This document shows, piece after piece, positions 9,276-17,525 of a DNA stretch of 64,000 nt (its first letter is position 1; every line of letters starts with the position of its first letter). The notes under the pieces were generated by a model that worked only from the letters and a program-made list of their open reading frames with translations, searched no databases and had not been told where the DNA came from. This DNA comes from Verrucomicrobiia bacterium (lineage in GTDB: Bacteria; Verrucomicrobiota; Verrucomicrobiia; Palsa-1439): assembly GCA_022072455.1 (NCBI GenBank), contig JAJVHY010000004.1, positions 426,295 to 490,294 on the forward strand. Direction: 5' to 3'. The translations under genes and the position numbers were made by a program.

Positions 9276-9977
9276 TTAGGAGGCAGGTTGGGTCAAGTCA
9301 ACGCCGGGCGCGGGCCGGGCCGGCACCACCAATCGGTACGCCAACAACGCCGCAAAAATCAAAAACACCACGCCGCACACCCGCACAAAAATTGTCAAGG
9401 TCTCCGGCCGCACCCGCCGGTGCGCGCGCGACACAAAAAATGCCAACAGAAAAAACCACAACGCCCCCCCAAAAAACACCCCCACCAGACACGCCGCCCG
9501 GCTTGGCCACTCTGCCCGCACCCAGTCATGCGAAAACAACAACTCCGCCACCGCCGCCCAAACCACCACCAATGCCAGGTTGGACGCCGTCAGCAGAAAA
9601 CCCAGCAGAAATGATTTTGGATGATGCCAGCGTTCCTCCGCGCGCTCCGCTGTGGCCGCGCTCCGAGCCTCCACGATTTCCGGTTTCGCCAACAGACTTT
9701 TGATCCCCAACGCCGTGATTGCCACCACCGCGACAATCCGCATCCCAAACGCAATCTCCGGTTTGTCGAGAATGGACGACCGGCCGGCCAACATCAGTGC
9801 CGCATAAATCGTCTCCGCGGCAATCGCGCCCATCCCGGCAAGAAAAGCCGGCAAAAAACCTTTCCGCAACGCATTATTGATGATCGTCAGATTGACCGGC
9901 CCGACTGGCACGGAAATCACAAACCCACAGCCAACCCCCGCAAGACCGGCGCGCAACAATCCATCGAATTCGCCCAC
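9276..9977 (-). CDS. LysE/RhtB family amino-acid exporter-like protein
   Basis: 233 residues starting at GTG 9977, 6 nt after the pssA stop. The N-terminal segment GFVISVPVGPVNLTIINNALRKGF carries the family's conserved P-V-G-P motif, and there are six predicted membrane segments, the usual size and topology for LysE-type translocators. These inner-membrane proteins export amino acids or other small solutes by proton exchange; the substrate cannot be told from sequence. Its place in a phospholipid operon gives no direct hint. Confidence 0.8.
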   Translation of the reverse strand: MGEFDGLLRAGLAGVGCGFVISVPVGPVNLTIINNALRKGFLPAFLAGMGAIAAETIYAALMLAGRSSILDKPEIAFGMRIVAVVAITALGIKSLLAKPEIVEARSAATAERAEERWHHPKSFLLGFLLTASNLALVVVWAAVAELLFSHDWVRAEWPSRAACLVGVFFGGALWFFLLAFFVSRAHRRVRPETLTIFVRVCGVVFLIFAALLAYRLVVPARPAPGVDLTQPAS

Positions 9978-9983
9978 GTGTGT

Positions 9984-10787
9984 CTACTCCCCTTCTCCCT
10001 CAGCTTCCGCCTCATCATCCGGCTCGATCTCCCGCCGCCACCGTTTACTCACCCATGGCCGCGCCAATCCGTACAACATATACACCACAAACAGCGCCGC
10101 CAACGTCACCTGAAAGTACCGGACCAACAACAACCCCACCACCGCCGCCGCCGCAAATGCCGCCACCGACCGCGACAACGTCCAGTCAATGTACTTGAAC
10201 GTCGGATAGCGCACATTGCTGACCATCAACACCGACAACAAAATCATCAACCCCGGCAACACCCACCGCGAATTATCCAACTCCCGCGCATGATCCTGCG
10301 TCCAGATGATAAACATCGTCACGCTCACCACCATGGCCGCCGCCGACGGAATCGGAAACCCGATGAACTCCCGTCCATGCGTCGCCGATGGCCGGGAGCT
10401 CAACACATTGAACCGCGCCAGCCGAATCCCGCCACACAACAAATAAATCGCCGCGATGATCCATCCGCTTTGCTCGAACTGATACAACACAATCCGATGC
10501 ACCAAAAACGCCGGAGCCACCCCGAAGCTCACAATATCCGCCAACGAATCAAACTCCCGGCCAAACGCCGACAACTTCTTCGTCAACCGCGCCAGCCGGC
10601 CATCCATGAAATCAAACGCAAACGCCGCCAAGATCAACTGGATCGCCGTCATGATCGGCGCGAACGACTCCCCCTCCTTGTACTTGAAAATCCACGTCAA
10701 CGCGAAAAACCCGCAAATCAGATTCCCGGCCGTCATCAAATTCGGCAGAAAGTAGATTTTTACCTTCTCACTATCGCCGTTTTCCAC
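9984..10787 (-). CDS. pssA: CDP-diacylglycerol--serine O-phosphatidyltransferase
   Basis: About 267 residues. It makes phosphatidylserine from CDP-diacylglycerol and serine in the inner membrane. The CDP-alcohol phosphotransferase signature is complete near residue 45: DG-x2-AR-x8-G-x3-D-x3-D (DGRLARLTKKLSAFGREFD then SLAD). Several hydrophobic helices follow, and the tail is acidic (EPDDEAEAEGEGE). Start chosen at GTG 10787, 7 nt after the psd stop; an in-frame extension to 10877 would overlap psd and has no family similarity. A later start near 10760 is possible because GAGAAGG lies there. Its product is the substrate of the enzyme coded just upstream. Confidence 0.9.
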   Translation of the reverse strand: MENGDSEKVKIYFLPNLMTAGNLICGFFALTWIFKYKEGESFAPIMTAIQLILAAFAFDFMDGRLARLTKKLSAFGREFDSLADIVSFGVAPAFLVHRIVLYQFEQSGWIIAAIYLLCGGIRLARFNVLSSRPSATHGREFIGFPIPSAAAMVVSVTMFIIWTQDHARELDNSRWVLPGLMILLSVLMVSNVRYPTFKYIDWTLSRSVAAFAAAAVVGLLLVRYFQVTLAALFVVYMLYGLARPWVSKRWRREIEPDDEAEAEGEGE

Positions 10788-10794
10788 CGCCGGG

Positions 10795-11412
10795 TTAGGG
10801 TCGTTTTGCAAGAATCGTCTCCCCTCCCTTCGCGTGATCCCCGATCTTCGCCACAATCTCTGTTCCCGCCGGCACACAAATCTCCACCCGCGACCCGAAC
10901 CGGATCATCCCCAACCGCTCCCCTTTTTCCAGCGTCGCCCCCTCGTCGGCCCAGCCCACAATCCGGCGGGCAATCAACCCGGCAATCTGCCGCACCGTCA
11001 CCCGGTACCCATCCGCCATCTCGATCTCCAACAACCGGAATTCATTCTGCGCCGAAGCATTCGGGTTCCGCACATCCAAAAACTTCCCGGCCTGATACTG
11101 CACCCGCTTGATCGTACCGGCCACGGGCGACCGTTGGACGTGCACATCGAAGATCGACAGGAAAATCGCCACCATTGTCGTGTCCCCGACCGGCTTGATC
11201 TCCACAATTTTGCCAGTCGCCGGGGCAACAATGGATTTCGCATCTGCCGGCACTGCTGCTGTCGGATCCCGGAAAAACGAAATCGTAAACACCAGCAACA
11301 CGACCGAAACCGCGGCGGCCGGCCAACACCGCCAATAAACCCCGGCCCCCGCCAGGATCAACAAAACCAAAATCACCCACTTGCCCTCAAGTAAAGTTCG
11401 TGCGGTAAACAT
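10795..11412 (-). CDS. psd: Phosphatidylserine decarboxylase proenzyme (short type)
   Basis: 205 residues, the short Psd form of many bacteria and archaea rather than the 300-residue E. coli type. It decarboxylates phosphatidylserine to phosphatidylethanolamine. Two hydrophobic helices occupy residues about 10-47. The core has APATGKIVEI, FLSIFDVHVQRSPVAG and, near residue 173, RFGSRVEI, where the G-S bond is the expected self-cleavage site that forms the pyruvoyl group. ATG 11412 is the first gene of the operon, followed directly by pssA, so substrate-forming and substrate-using enzymes are made together. Confidence 0.92.
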   Translation of the reverse strand: MFTARTLLEGKWVILVLLILAGAGVYWRCWPAAAVSVVLLVFTISFFRDPTAAVPADAKSIVAPATGKIVEIKPVGDTTMVAIFLSIFDVHVQRSPVAGTIKRVQYQAGKFLDVRNPNASAQNEFRLLEIEMADGYRVTVRQIAGLIARRIVGWADEGATLEKGERLGMIRFGSRVEICVPAGTEIVAKIGDHAKGGETILAKRP

Positions 11413-11465
11413 GTTGTGCTGGCATCTTAACCGAACCCGCCGGCATGTGAAACGAATTCTTGCGG

Positions 11466-11494
11466 TTGACGCTCTCCCCGGCGGGGTGTATCAA
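11466..11494 (+). promoter_or_regulatory. Sigma-70-type promoter for the pseudopilin gene
   Basis: TTGACG (11466-11471), a 17-bp spacer and TATCAA (11489-11494) give near-consensus -35/-10 boxes at ideal spacing. The spacer holds the GC-rich inverted repeat CCCCGGCGGGG. The gene's GGAGG Shine-Dalgarno (11516-11520) and ATG (11526) follow at suitable distances. Confidence 0.55.
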
Positions 11495-11525
11495 TCAATC
11501 GTATAGCAAACCGTTGGAGGTCTAC

Positions 11526-12227
11526 ATGCGTGCCCCAAACAAACGTCCTGTCGCGTTTACCCTAATTGAGCTGCTGGTGGTCATCGCCATCATTGCCATT
11601 CTAGCGGGCTTACTCCTACCCGCCCTCAGTTCCGCCCGCGAAAAAGGCCGGCGGATTGCCTGCGCCAGTAATATGCGCCAGATTGGGGTCGGGATGCTGG
11701 CCTACGCGAGTGACAACACGTTGCATCTGCCTACGCTCTACAGCGGCAATACTGGGAATATGACGTGGGACGCAATTTTGATCACGAATGGGTACTTAAC
11801 TGCCAAGATTTTTCTGTGCCCATCCGACCGCGGGGTTCGTGCCACCGGTACTCAACCACGCACATACGGAATGTCCGTGGGAGGCGATTACAACGCTGGT
11901 GGTGGAGGTTTCCCGAACCAGTTTTGGATTCAAGGCTCGCGGATTACATGCCTATACTTAACTAATTCAGCCGATATTGTCTTGATGGGTGAGCGTCCCG
12001 CGCGAGCAACTGGTGCACCTGCTGTGATCGGCGACAACCAGCAAGGATGGATTGACAAGACGTTTACATTTTCCGCCCACTTCAAGGGCTCGAATCCCGG
12101 CAATACTGCGACTTACATCAAGAAGTCCAACTACCTCTTTATGGATGGGCATGTTTCTTGGTTCGAGAATACCAACAGTTTTAATGCAATGTTTCCGAAC
12201 GCTCCCGGATCCCAAGTTTGCCAATAG
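11526..12227 (+). CDS. Type II secretion/type IV pilin-like protein (pseudopilin) with H-X9-DG motif
   Basis: 233 residues. ATG 11526 has GGAGG 5 nt upstream. The N-terminus [26 protein letters not shown] is a classic class III leader: cleavage between A and F leaves Phe1 and Glu5, followed by a hydrophobic helix. The C-terminal FMDGHVSWF preceded by a His is the H-X9-DG type seen in many copies in Planctomycetes and Verrucomicrobia. Such proteins are processed by PilD and exported by a GspE/PilB machine; an HTH-GspE-like ATPase is coded at 39525-40997. It stands alone behind its own promoter, next to polysaccharide genes. Confidence 0.9.
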   Translation: MRAPNKRPVAFTLIELLVVIAIIAILAGLLLPALSSAREKGRRIACASNMRQIGVGMLAYASDNTLHLPTLYSGNTGNMTWDAILITNGYLTAKIFLCPSDRGVRATGTQPRTYGMSVGGDYNAGGGGFPNQFWIQGSRITCLYLTNSADIVLMGERPARATGAPAVIGDNQQGWIDKTFTFSAHFKGSNPGNTATYIKKSNYLFMDGHVSWFENTNSFNAMFPNAPGSQVCQ

Positions 12228-12272
12228 TTGCCCAATCGGGGATTGAGACTTCGTTCCGGTAAATCACACTCG

Positions 12273-13040
12273 ATGGGCGAGCCACTCACCACTGAGCAGT
12301 TTTGGGCGCAGCATTGGGAGTCGCCCAATCAGCACAGCGCCCGCACCACCGGTTATGCCGCCCGTTTCTGGGACAATGTCTACAGTCGCGCCTTACACGA
12401 CGTGCGGAAAGGTCAGCGATTTCTCGAAGTCGGGTGCGGCAACTCCCAACACCTCCCACTTCTCGCACAACGGTACGGACTCGAAGTCACCGGGGTGGAT
12501 TATACGGAGAACGGCTGCGCACAAGCGCGGGAATGGCTGGCACGCGCCAATGTCACCGGCACAATCTTGAAACGCGATCTATTTGCGGCCAATGCCGATT
12601 TGCGCGGACAGTTTGACTTTGTGGCGTCATTTGGACTCGTGGAGCACTTTGCGAATCCCGCCGAGTCCATTGCGTTAATGAAGCGTTTTCTCAAACCCGG
12701 AGGTCGTCTGATCACAACGGTGCCGAATATCACCCCCGGCAGTCTGCTGGTCCGGGTGCAACGGATCATCGGCCCGCGCACCCTCGCCGCCCACCGCTTA
12801 ATGACGCTGGATGATTTTCGGCAATTCCACGAGTCGTGCGGCTTGCGGACGACTCACTGCAATTTCGAAGGCATGGGCGCAAGCCTCGTCTGTGATGAAG
12901 TAACACCACGCAATCGCCTGCTTCATGCGGTGACTTTTCGCGGTATGCAAGTGATCCGACGTACACATGAACTACTGGGCTTGCCGCTGCCGCGCTGGCG
13001 CTTCACATCGTTGATGATGTTCTATATCGGCTCGGCCTGA
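12273..13040 (+). CDS. Class I SAM-dependent methyltransferase
   Basis: 255 residues from ATG 12273; a TTG-started 15-residue extension has no Shine-Dalgarno. The SAM-binding motif I FLEVGCGNSQHLPLL is at about residue 50, motif II VTGVDYTENG follows, and FGLVEHFANP plus LKPGGRLITTVPN complete the Methyltransf_11/23 fold. The substrate is unknown, but the gene opens a region of glycosyltransferases and a flippase, so methylation of a surface glycan or its lipid-linked precursor is likely. Its stop codon is 4 bp from the convergent flippase stop. Confidence 0.85.
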   Translation: MGEPLTTEQFWAQHWESPNQHSARTTGYAARFWDNVYSRALHDVRKGQRFLEVGCGNSQHLPLLAQRYGLEVTGVDYTENGCAQAREWLARANVTGTILKRDLFAANADLRGQFDFVASFGLVEHFANPAESIALMKRFLKPGGRLITTVPNITPGSLLVRVQRIIGPRTLAAHRLMTLDDFRQFHESCGLRTTHCNFEGMGASLVCDEVTPRNRLLHAVTFRGMQVIRRTHELLGLPLPRWRFTSLMMFYIGSA

Positions 13041-13044
13041 CCGG

Positions 13045-14403
13045 TTACGGCCGCAATTGTAGATCAGTTTTCTTCGGTAGGAGAAATTCACGGATTGGCA
13101 AGGCTGAAAGGCGTTTGACGATTATCAGATCCACCAGCGTCCCGGCGGCAAAGGCGGCCATCGTCGTCCAGGCGGCTCCGACCATCCCAAAATTCTTGAC
13201 CAACGGATAAACCAACAACGCCATGGTCAACCCGGAAGCTCCCGTTGACCAGATGCTCAGTTGGGGCCGGTTCATGCCGTAGATGTAGTTGATCAAGATG
13301 CGCGAGGTGGATTGAAAGAGGACGGCAATCAACAACCACTGCAAAGGCTCCACCGCCGGCAAAAAACTCGGTCCATAGACCAACCAGACCAATGGCCGGG
13401 CCACCAGCGCCAAACAAATTCCCCCGAGCACCATCAGCACGAGATTGATTCGACACGCGCGCGCCGTAACTGCCGCCGCCGCGCTGTGATTGGCGGCCAC
13501 CCGTGGAAACAACACCACACTGATGGATTCCGGCAAAATCAACAACGCTTCCCGCAAACTGGTCGCAATGGAGTACCACCCAAGATGCACCGCCGGCAAG
13601 AGTACACCAAGTGCAAACGAATCCAAGCGGACACTCAACTGAGCCAGAAACAACCGGACCTGACTGCGGATGCCATAGTGAAAGGCTGCCTTCAGGTAAG
13701 CCACCGCGAAACGCGGCCGGCGACCATCGCGGCGGCTGAGATAGATCGTCAACCCCACTGCGTTGATCAGATTCGAGCCAACCAACGCTTGGGTGACAGC
13801 CAGCAGCCGGTTATCCATCAACCACATCGCCAACAGCATCCAGACCAACAACGACACCGAGCGCACCAAGGCGGAAACATTGAACGCGGTGAACTGCCCC
13901 AGCCCTTGAATCACCGTCGTCAAATTGTTCAGGAGCAGGTTGAACGGGATGGTCAACAGCAGCGCGTAGAACACAAGATGATTGCCCACCGGCCAACTGA
14001 CAAGCTCGCCTGCCACCAATCCCAACATCAGTCCCGCGTAAAAAACCCCGGACACAATGGAGACCGCCAGCAATGTTCCCAGCGCTTCCGGCAGGCTAAA
14101 CCGCCGGCTGCCCATCAGGAAAATATTCGCATCCATGAAACTAAAGTTGCCAAACGTCACCACCCACGAAACCACGAGCGTGGCAAAAGTCAGCACCCCT
14201 TTGTCGGCCGGACCAAGATAGCGGGCGATGATGACGCTGGTGCCAAAACGCAGGACATAATCCACCACCTTGGTGACAAAAACCAACGTGACCGGCTTGA
14301 ATGCAATCTTCAACGCACGTGACAGATACCGGAAACCACCGCCGCGCACCAGACTGAAGTCGGTCGCCGCTCTGCATTTGACAGCCGGCAACAGAATCGG
14401 CAT
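13045..14403 (-). CDS. Wzx-like polysaccharide flippase
   Basis: 452 residues with 12 or more hydrophobic segments. The N-terminal core (KVVDYVLRFGTSVIIARYLGPADKGVLTFA) matches the polysaccharide biosynthesis/MATE-like flippase family that moves undecaprenyl-linked oligosaccharides across the inner membrane. It fits its setting among glycosyltransferases and an O-antigen polymerase/ligase-like gene. ATG 14403 is only 11 bp from the divergent methyltransferase start, leaving almost no promoter room; GTG at 14349 (VRGGGFRYL) is a plausible alternative start. Confidence 0.85.
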   Translation of the reverse strand: MPILLPAVKCRAATDFSLVRGGGFRYLSRALKIAFKPVTLVFVTKVVDYVLRFGTSVIIARYLGPADKGVLTFATLVVSWVVTFGNFSFMDANIFLMGSRRFSLPEALGTLLAVSIVSGVFYAGLMLGLVAGELVSWPVGNHLVFYALLLTIPFNLLLNNLTTVIQGLGQFTAFNVSALVRSVSLLVWMLLAMWLMDNRLLAVTQALVGSNLINAVGLTIYLSRRDGRRPRFAVAYLKAAFHYGIRSQVRLFLAQLSVRLDSFALGVLLPAVHLGWYSIATSLREALLILPESISVVLFPRVAANHSAAAAVTARACRINLVLMVLGGICLALVARPLVWLVYGPSFLPAVEPLQWLLIAVLFQSTSRILINYIYGMNRPQLSIWSTGASGLTMALLVYPLVKNFGMVGAAWTTMAAFAAGTLVDLIIVKRLSALPIREFLLPKKTDLQLRP

Positions 14404-14414
14404 GGTGCCCGCGC

Positions 14415-15320
14415 ATGTCGGCCCCCAGCAACATCGTCAGCAACACCTTTGAGCGCGGCTTCCTCAAAGTCCCGCTCGAAACCCAGATCCGTCATTGTGA
14501 CGACTACGAATTAGTGCCGTTGTTTCGCCGCTGGTTTTCCGAAAATCAACCCATCCTCGAAGCCGGGTGTGGCTCTGGCCGGTGGGTCGCTTGGTTCGCC
14601 AACCAAGGCTGGCAGAGCGTTGGTTTGGATTGGAGCGCCGCCCTCTGCGCCCGGGCCACCGCGGCTTTTCCCCAGTTGCGTTTCCAAGCCGGTGACATGC
14701 AAGCCATGCCCTTTGCCGACGGCGAATTCGGCTCCATCGTCGCACTCGGCTCCATCGAACACAGCCCCGGTGGCCCCGAGTTGGCCCTCCGTGAATTTGC
14801 CCGCGTCCTGCGCCCCGGTGGCGTCGCCATCATCACCGTTCCGCACCTGGGTGCCGTCCGCCGTCTCACCGGGTGGCTTTCCGCGCCGGGAACCTGGTTG
14901 AAATCCTGCCGGCCAGTCCGCCGCCTTACCGGCAAAATCGGCTGGCAAGGCCGCAGCCGGCGCGCGGCCCGTCAAACCACGCGTCCCGGTTGGACCGCGA
15001 CATTTTCTTGGGACGAAAACGGCTGTTCGTTCTATGAGTACCGGTTCACCAAAGTTCAGATGCGCAAATTCCTGCGCGATGCCGGCCTGGAAATCGTCGA
15101 AGAATCCGTCGCCTTCGGTGATGAAGGCATCTATCACTGCTTCGGGCGACTCGCCGGCCGGTTTGATCTGGAACGCGCCGTGGTTGTCTTCAACCCACTC
15201 GGACGCTTCCTGCGCGCCGCGCTGCCGCTCCACTGCATGGGCCACATGCTCTGTTACGTCGTCCGCAAAACATCGGCAAACACTGCCAGCGTCCGCTCCG
15301 CCACAACGCGCGGCGCATAA
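14415..15320 (+). CDS. Class I SAM-dependent methyltransferase
   Basis: 301 residues. Motif I ILEAGCGSGRWVAWFANQG and VGLDWS are near residues 47-75, with GDMQAMPFADGEFGSIVALGSIEH and LRPGGVAIITVPH following, a full UbiE/Methyltransf_11 pattern. A basic insert (RLTGKIGWQGRSRRAARQ) lies at about residues 175-192. The substrate is unknown and presumably a surface polysaccharide component. The last 67 bp overlap the 3' end of the convergent glycosyltransferase, so the tail (KTSANTASVRSATTRGA) may be of low functional weight. Confidence 0.83.
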   Translation: MSAPSNIVSNTFERGFLKVPLETQIRHCDDYELVPLFRRWFSENQPILEAGCGSGRWVAWFANQGWQSVGLDWSAALCARATAAFPQLRFQAGDMQAMPFADGEFGSIVALGSIEHSPGGPELALREFARVLRPGGVAIITVPHLGAVRRLTGWLSAPGTWLKSCRPVRRLTGKIGWQGRSRRAARQTTRPGWTATFSWDENGCSFYEYRFTKVQMRKFLRDAGLEIVEESVAFGDEGIYHCFGRLAGRFDLERAVVVFNPLGRFLRAALPLHCMGHMLCYVVRKTSANTASVRSATTRGA

Positions 15321-16423
15321 TTCGCCGCCGCGTAAACCCGCGCGGCTTCTCCCATCGCTGCCCGGCTGCTGCTGTCAGCCAACAAACTCACCACGGCCTC
15401 GGCAAAACCATCTGCCCCGACCAATCGGCCGGTCGTCCCATCCTGCACCATATCCGGCACCCCGCCCACCGGCGTGGCCACGACCGGGACACCGGCCGCC
15501 ATGGCTTCCCCGATACACATGGGTGCCGTCTCCTGCAGCGACGGCAGCAATAGCAAATCGGATTGCGCCAAAGCCCCGGCCACACTGCTTTCACTCTGAA
15601 CCCCCAGCCATTCAATTTGCTCCGCCACACCCAACTCCTGAGCCCGGCCGCGCAACCGCTGCGCATAATCCGCCGACCCACCGCCGACTCCGCCAACCAC
15701 CCGCAGCTTCACCGGCCGGTTGGCTTGCCGCTGAATCACCGGCAACGCCTCAATCAACAGATGCACCCGCTTGAGCGGATAGATCGTCCCCACATACAAC
15801 AACGTGAACGCAGCCGGCGTGGCCCGCCGGGCAGACACCTCAAAAAAACAAGGGGCAATGGCATTCGGCACGAAGTGCCGTTTTGCCGGACTGCGAAACT
15901 CCGTGAGAAAATCATCCGTCTCACGACTCAAGCAAATGACATGACGCGCCCGCCGGGCCACCACCGATTCCATCCACCGGGGAACATGATTGAGCGAAAA
16001 GAACGGCGGCGGATTCACCTTGTGGATACGATGCATCACACCGTGGAACGTCACCACGTTCGGAAATGGTGCTGTGACGGTCGTGAATCCGTATTCTTCT
16101 TCGCACCCCTGCCCGTTGACGATGTCCGGTTTGATCTTGGCGAGTTCCCGCAGAATGAGTTGCCGGCGCCAGAGAAAAAAACTTGGGCTGCCAGACAGCG
16201 GCGGACTCGGCACCCGATAAACAGTGCCCAACGGGCCCTCCTCTACCATCACCTTCTGGACATCGCGCGAGACAATGACGATGTGAATGTCCGCCACCCC
16301 CAACTCGCGGAAACCGCGCAACAAATTCGATCCGGACGAAAGCCGATACGGCAGACGGTCCGCCGGCCGTTCCAAGCCGCGCGTCCGGTACGTGTCAAAC
16401 CCACCAATTAATGCGATGCGCAC
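15254..16423 (-). CDS. Glycosyltransferase family 4 (GT-B)
   Basis: 389 residues. The C-terminal half has the GT4 signature: LYVGTIYPLKRVHLLIEALP, LRVVGGVGGG, and the E-x7-E region PSLQETAPMCIGEAMAAGVPVVATPVGG. The N-terminal GT-B domain starts MRIALIGGFDTYRTRGLERPADR. Retaining sugar transfer from a nucleotide sugar at the inner membrane is expected; donor and acceptor are unknown. It overlaps the upstream GT4 gene by 16 bp (translational coupling) and the convergent methyltransferase by 67 bp. Confidence 0.9.
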   Translation of the reverse strand: MRIALIGGFDTYRTRGLERPADRLPYRLSSGSNLLRGFRELGVADIHIVIVSRDVQKVMVEEGPLGTVYRVPSPPLSGSPSFFLWRRQLILRELAKIKPDIVNGQGCEEEYGFTTVTAPFPNVVTFHGVMHRIHKVNPPPFFSLNHVPRWMESVVARRARHVICLSRETDDFLTEFRSPAKRHFVPNAIAPCFFEVSARRATPAAFTLLYVGTIYPLKRVHLLIEALPVIQRQANRPVKLRVVGGVGGGSADYAQRLRGRAQELGVAEQIEWLGVQSESSVAGALAQSDLLLLPSLQETAPMCIGEAMAAGVPVVATPVGGVPDMVQDGTTGRLVGADGFAEAVVSLLADSSSRAAMGEAARVYAAANYAPRVVAERTLAVFADVLRTT

Positions 16424-17514
16424 AGTCGTTGAAAAAGAGTTTCGTATTGTTCGGCCATCCGGGCCAGCGTGAACCGGGCCCCCGCATGTTCGCGGGCCGC
16501 CGCGCTGAATTGCGTGAACTGCAGGCTGGTCAACTGCCGGATGCCTTCCACCAAAGCCCCAACATCCCCCGGCGGCGCGAGATAGCCCGTGCGCCCATGC
16601 ACGACGGTTTCCGGTATGCCGTCAACCCGGTACGCAACGACAGGGCGAGCCGCCAGTTGCGCTTCAATCATGACCAACCCCAATGGTTCTTCCGCCGCTG
16701 GATGAACGAGCAGGTGCAATTGTTGCAGCATACCGGCTGCCCCCTTGTTCCAATAGCCGTGGAGGATGAACCGCTCCGTCAGACCGGCTCGTGAAATGGC
16801 CCGCTGCAACTCCTTCAACAACGGCCCGTCGCCGAAGACATGCATCCGAAAATCGATGCTATCACAAAGCTGCGCGGCGACGTCCACCAAATGCAATGGC
16901 TGCTTCTGCGGCACAACACGCCCGATGAATCCGAGTTGCCAAGGCGGCCCCGGCTGCGGTGCCGCCAGCCCCAAAAGACTGACATCATCCATCCCGCCGG
17001 TAATGATCGCGTGAACTTTGGCGGAATCCATTTGCGGAAAACGCCGCACCGTAACATCGGCGGTAACACGGGAGACCCCAACGATATGGCACAACGGATG
17101 GTAGAGCATCCGCGCCACTGCTGCTTTCTTGATTTTTGCTATGAGGCCGGTCGGCTCAACCGGCCGTGCTCCATGAATCGTCCAGACCATGGGAATCCGG
17201 CGCCGCCGGCAAACCTCGAAAACAGCGAAGACGTTTCCATGCGCGGACACAATTTGCGTTTGATGTTCACCGGTCAGCCGCCATAGCAACTGGGCAGCGG
17301 CATGGTGCGGTTTGAACCAAGGAAGGTGTATATCAAAAAAATGGTATGGCATCTCCGTCGGGATGCGGCTCCGCAGTTCCGGTGCATTGTCATACGGCCC
17401 CACCAAAACGACCCGATGTCCCCGTTGATGTAACTGCAACGCCAACTCCAGCGAAGTGCGCTCTTGGCCGCCGACCGGATGCGCGACGTAGCTGCTCCAG
17501 ACGAGAATATTCAT
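16408..17514 (-). CDS. Glycosyltransferase family 4 (GT-B)
   Basis: 368 residues. The N-terminus MNILVWSSYVAHPVGGQERTSLELALQL has the glycine-rich GT4 acceptor-domain start. LGFIGRVVPQKQPLHLVDVA, FGDGPLLKEL and HPAAEEPLGLVMIEAQLAARPVVA (E-x7-E) mark the nucleotide-sugar domain. It begins 11 bp after the polymerase/ligase-like gene and overlaps the next GT4 by 16 bp, forming a three-gene minus-strand operon. The sugar specificity cannot be told. Confidence 0.9.
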   Translation of the reverse strand: MNILVWSSYVAHPVGGQERTSLELALQLHQRGHRVVLVGPYDNAPELRSRIPTEMPYHFFDIHLPWFKPHHAAAQLLWRLTGEHQTQIVSAHGNVFAVFEVCRRRRIPMVWTIHGARPVEPTGLIAKIKKAAVARMLYHPLCHIVGVSRVTADVTVRRFPQMDSAKVHAIITGGMDDVSLLGLAAPQPGPPWQLGFIGRVVPQKQPLHLVDVAAQLCDSIDFRMHVFGDGPLLKELQRAISRAGLTERFILHGYWNKGAAGMLQQLHLLVHPAAEEPLGLVMIEAQLAARPVVAYRVDGIPETVVHGRTGYLAPPGDVGALVEGIRQLTSLQFTQFSAAAREHAGARFTLARMAEQYETLFQRLCASH

Positions 17515-17525
17515 CGCCCACCAAA

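Noticed and set aside
10788-10877. 30-residue extension of pssA into psd
   Set aside because: It would overlap psd by about 80 bp; family similarity starts after GTG 10787.
9621-11111. 496-codon plus-strand frame opposite pssA, lysE and psd
   Set aside because: His/Pro/Arg-rich shadow of three well-supported minus-strand genes.
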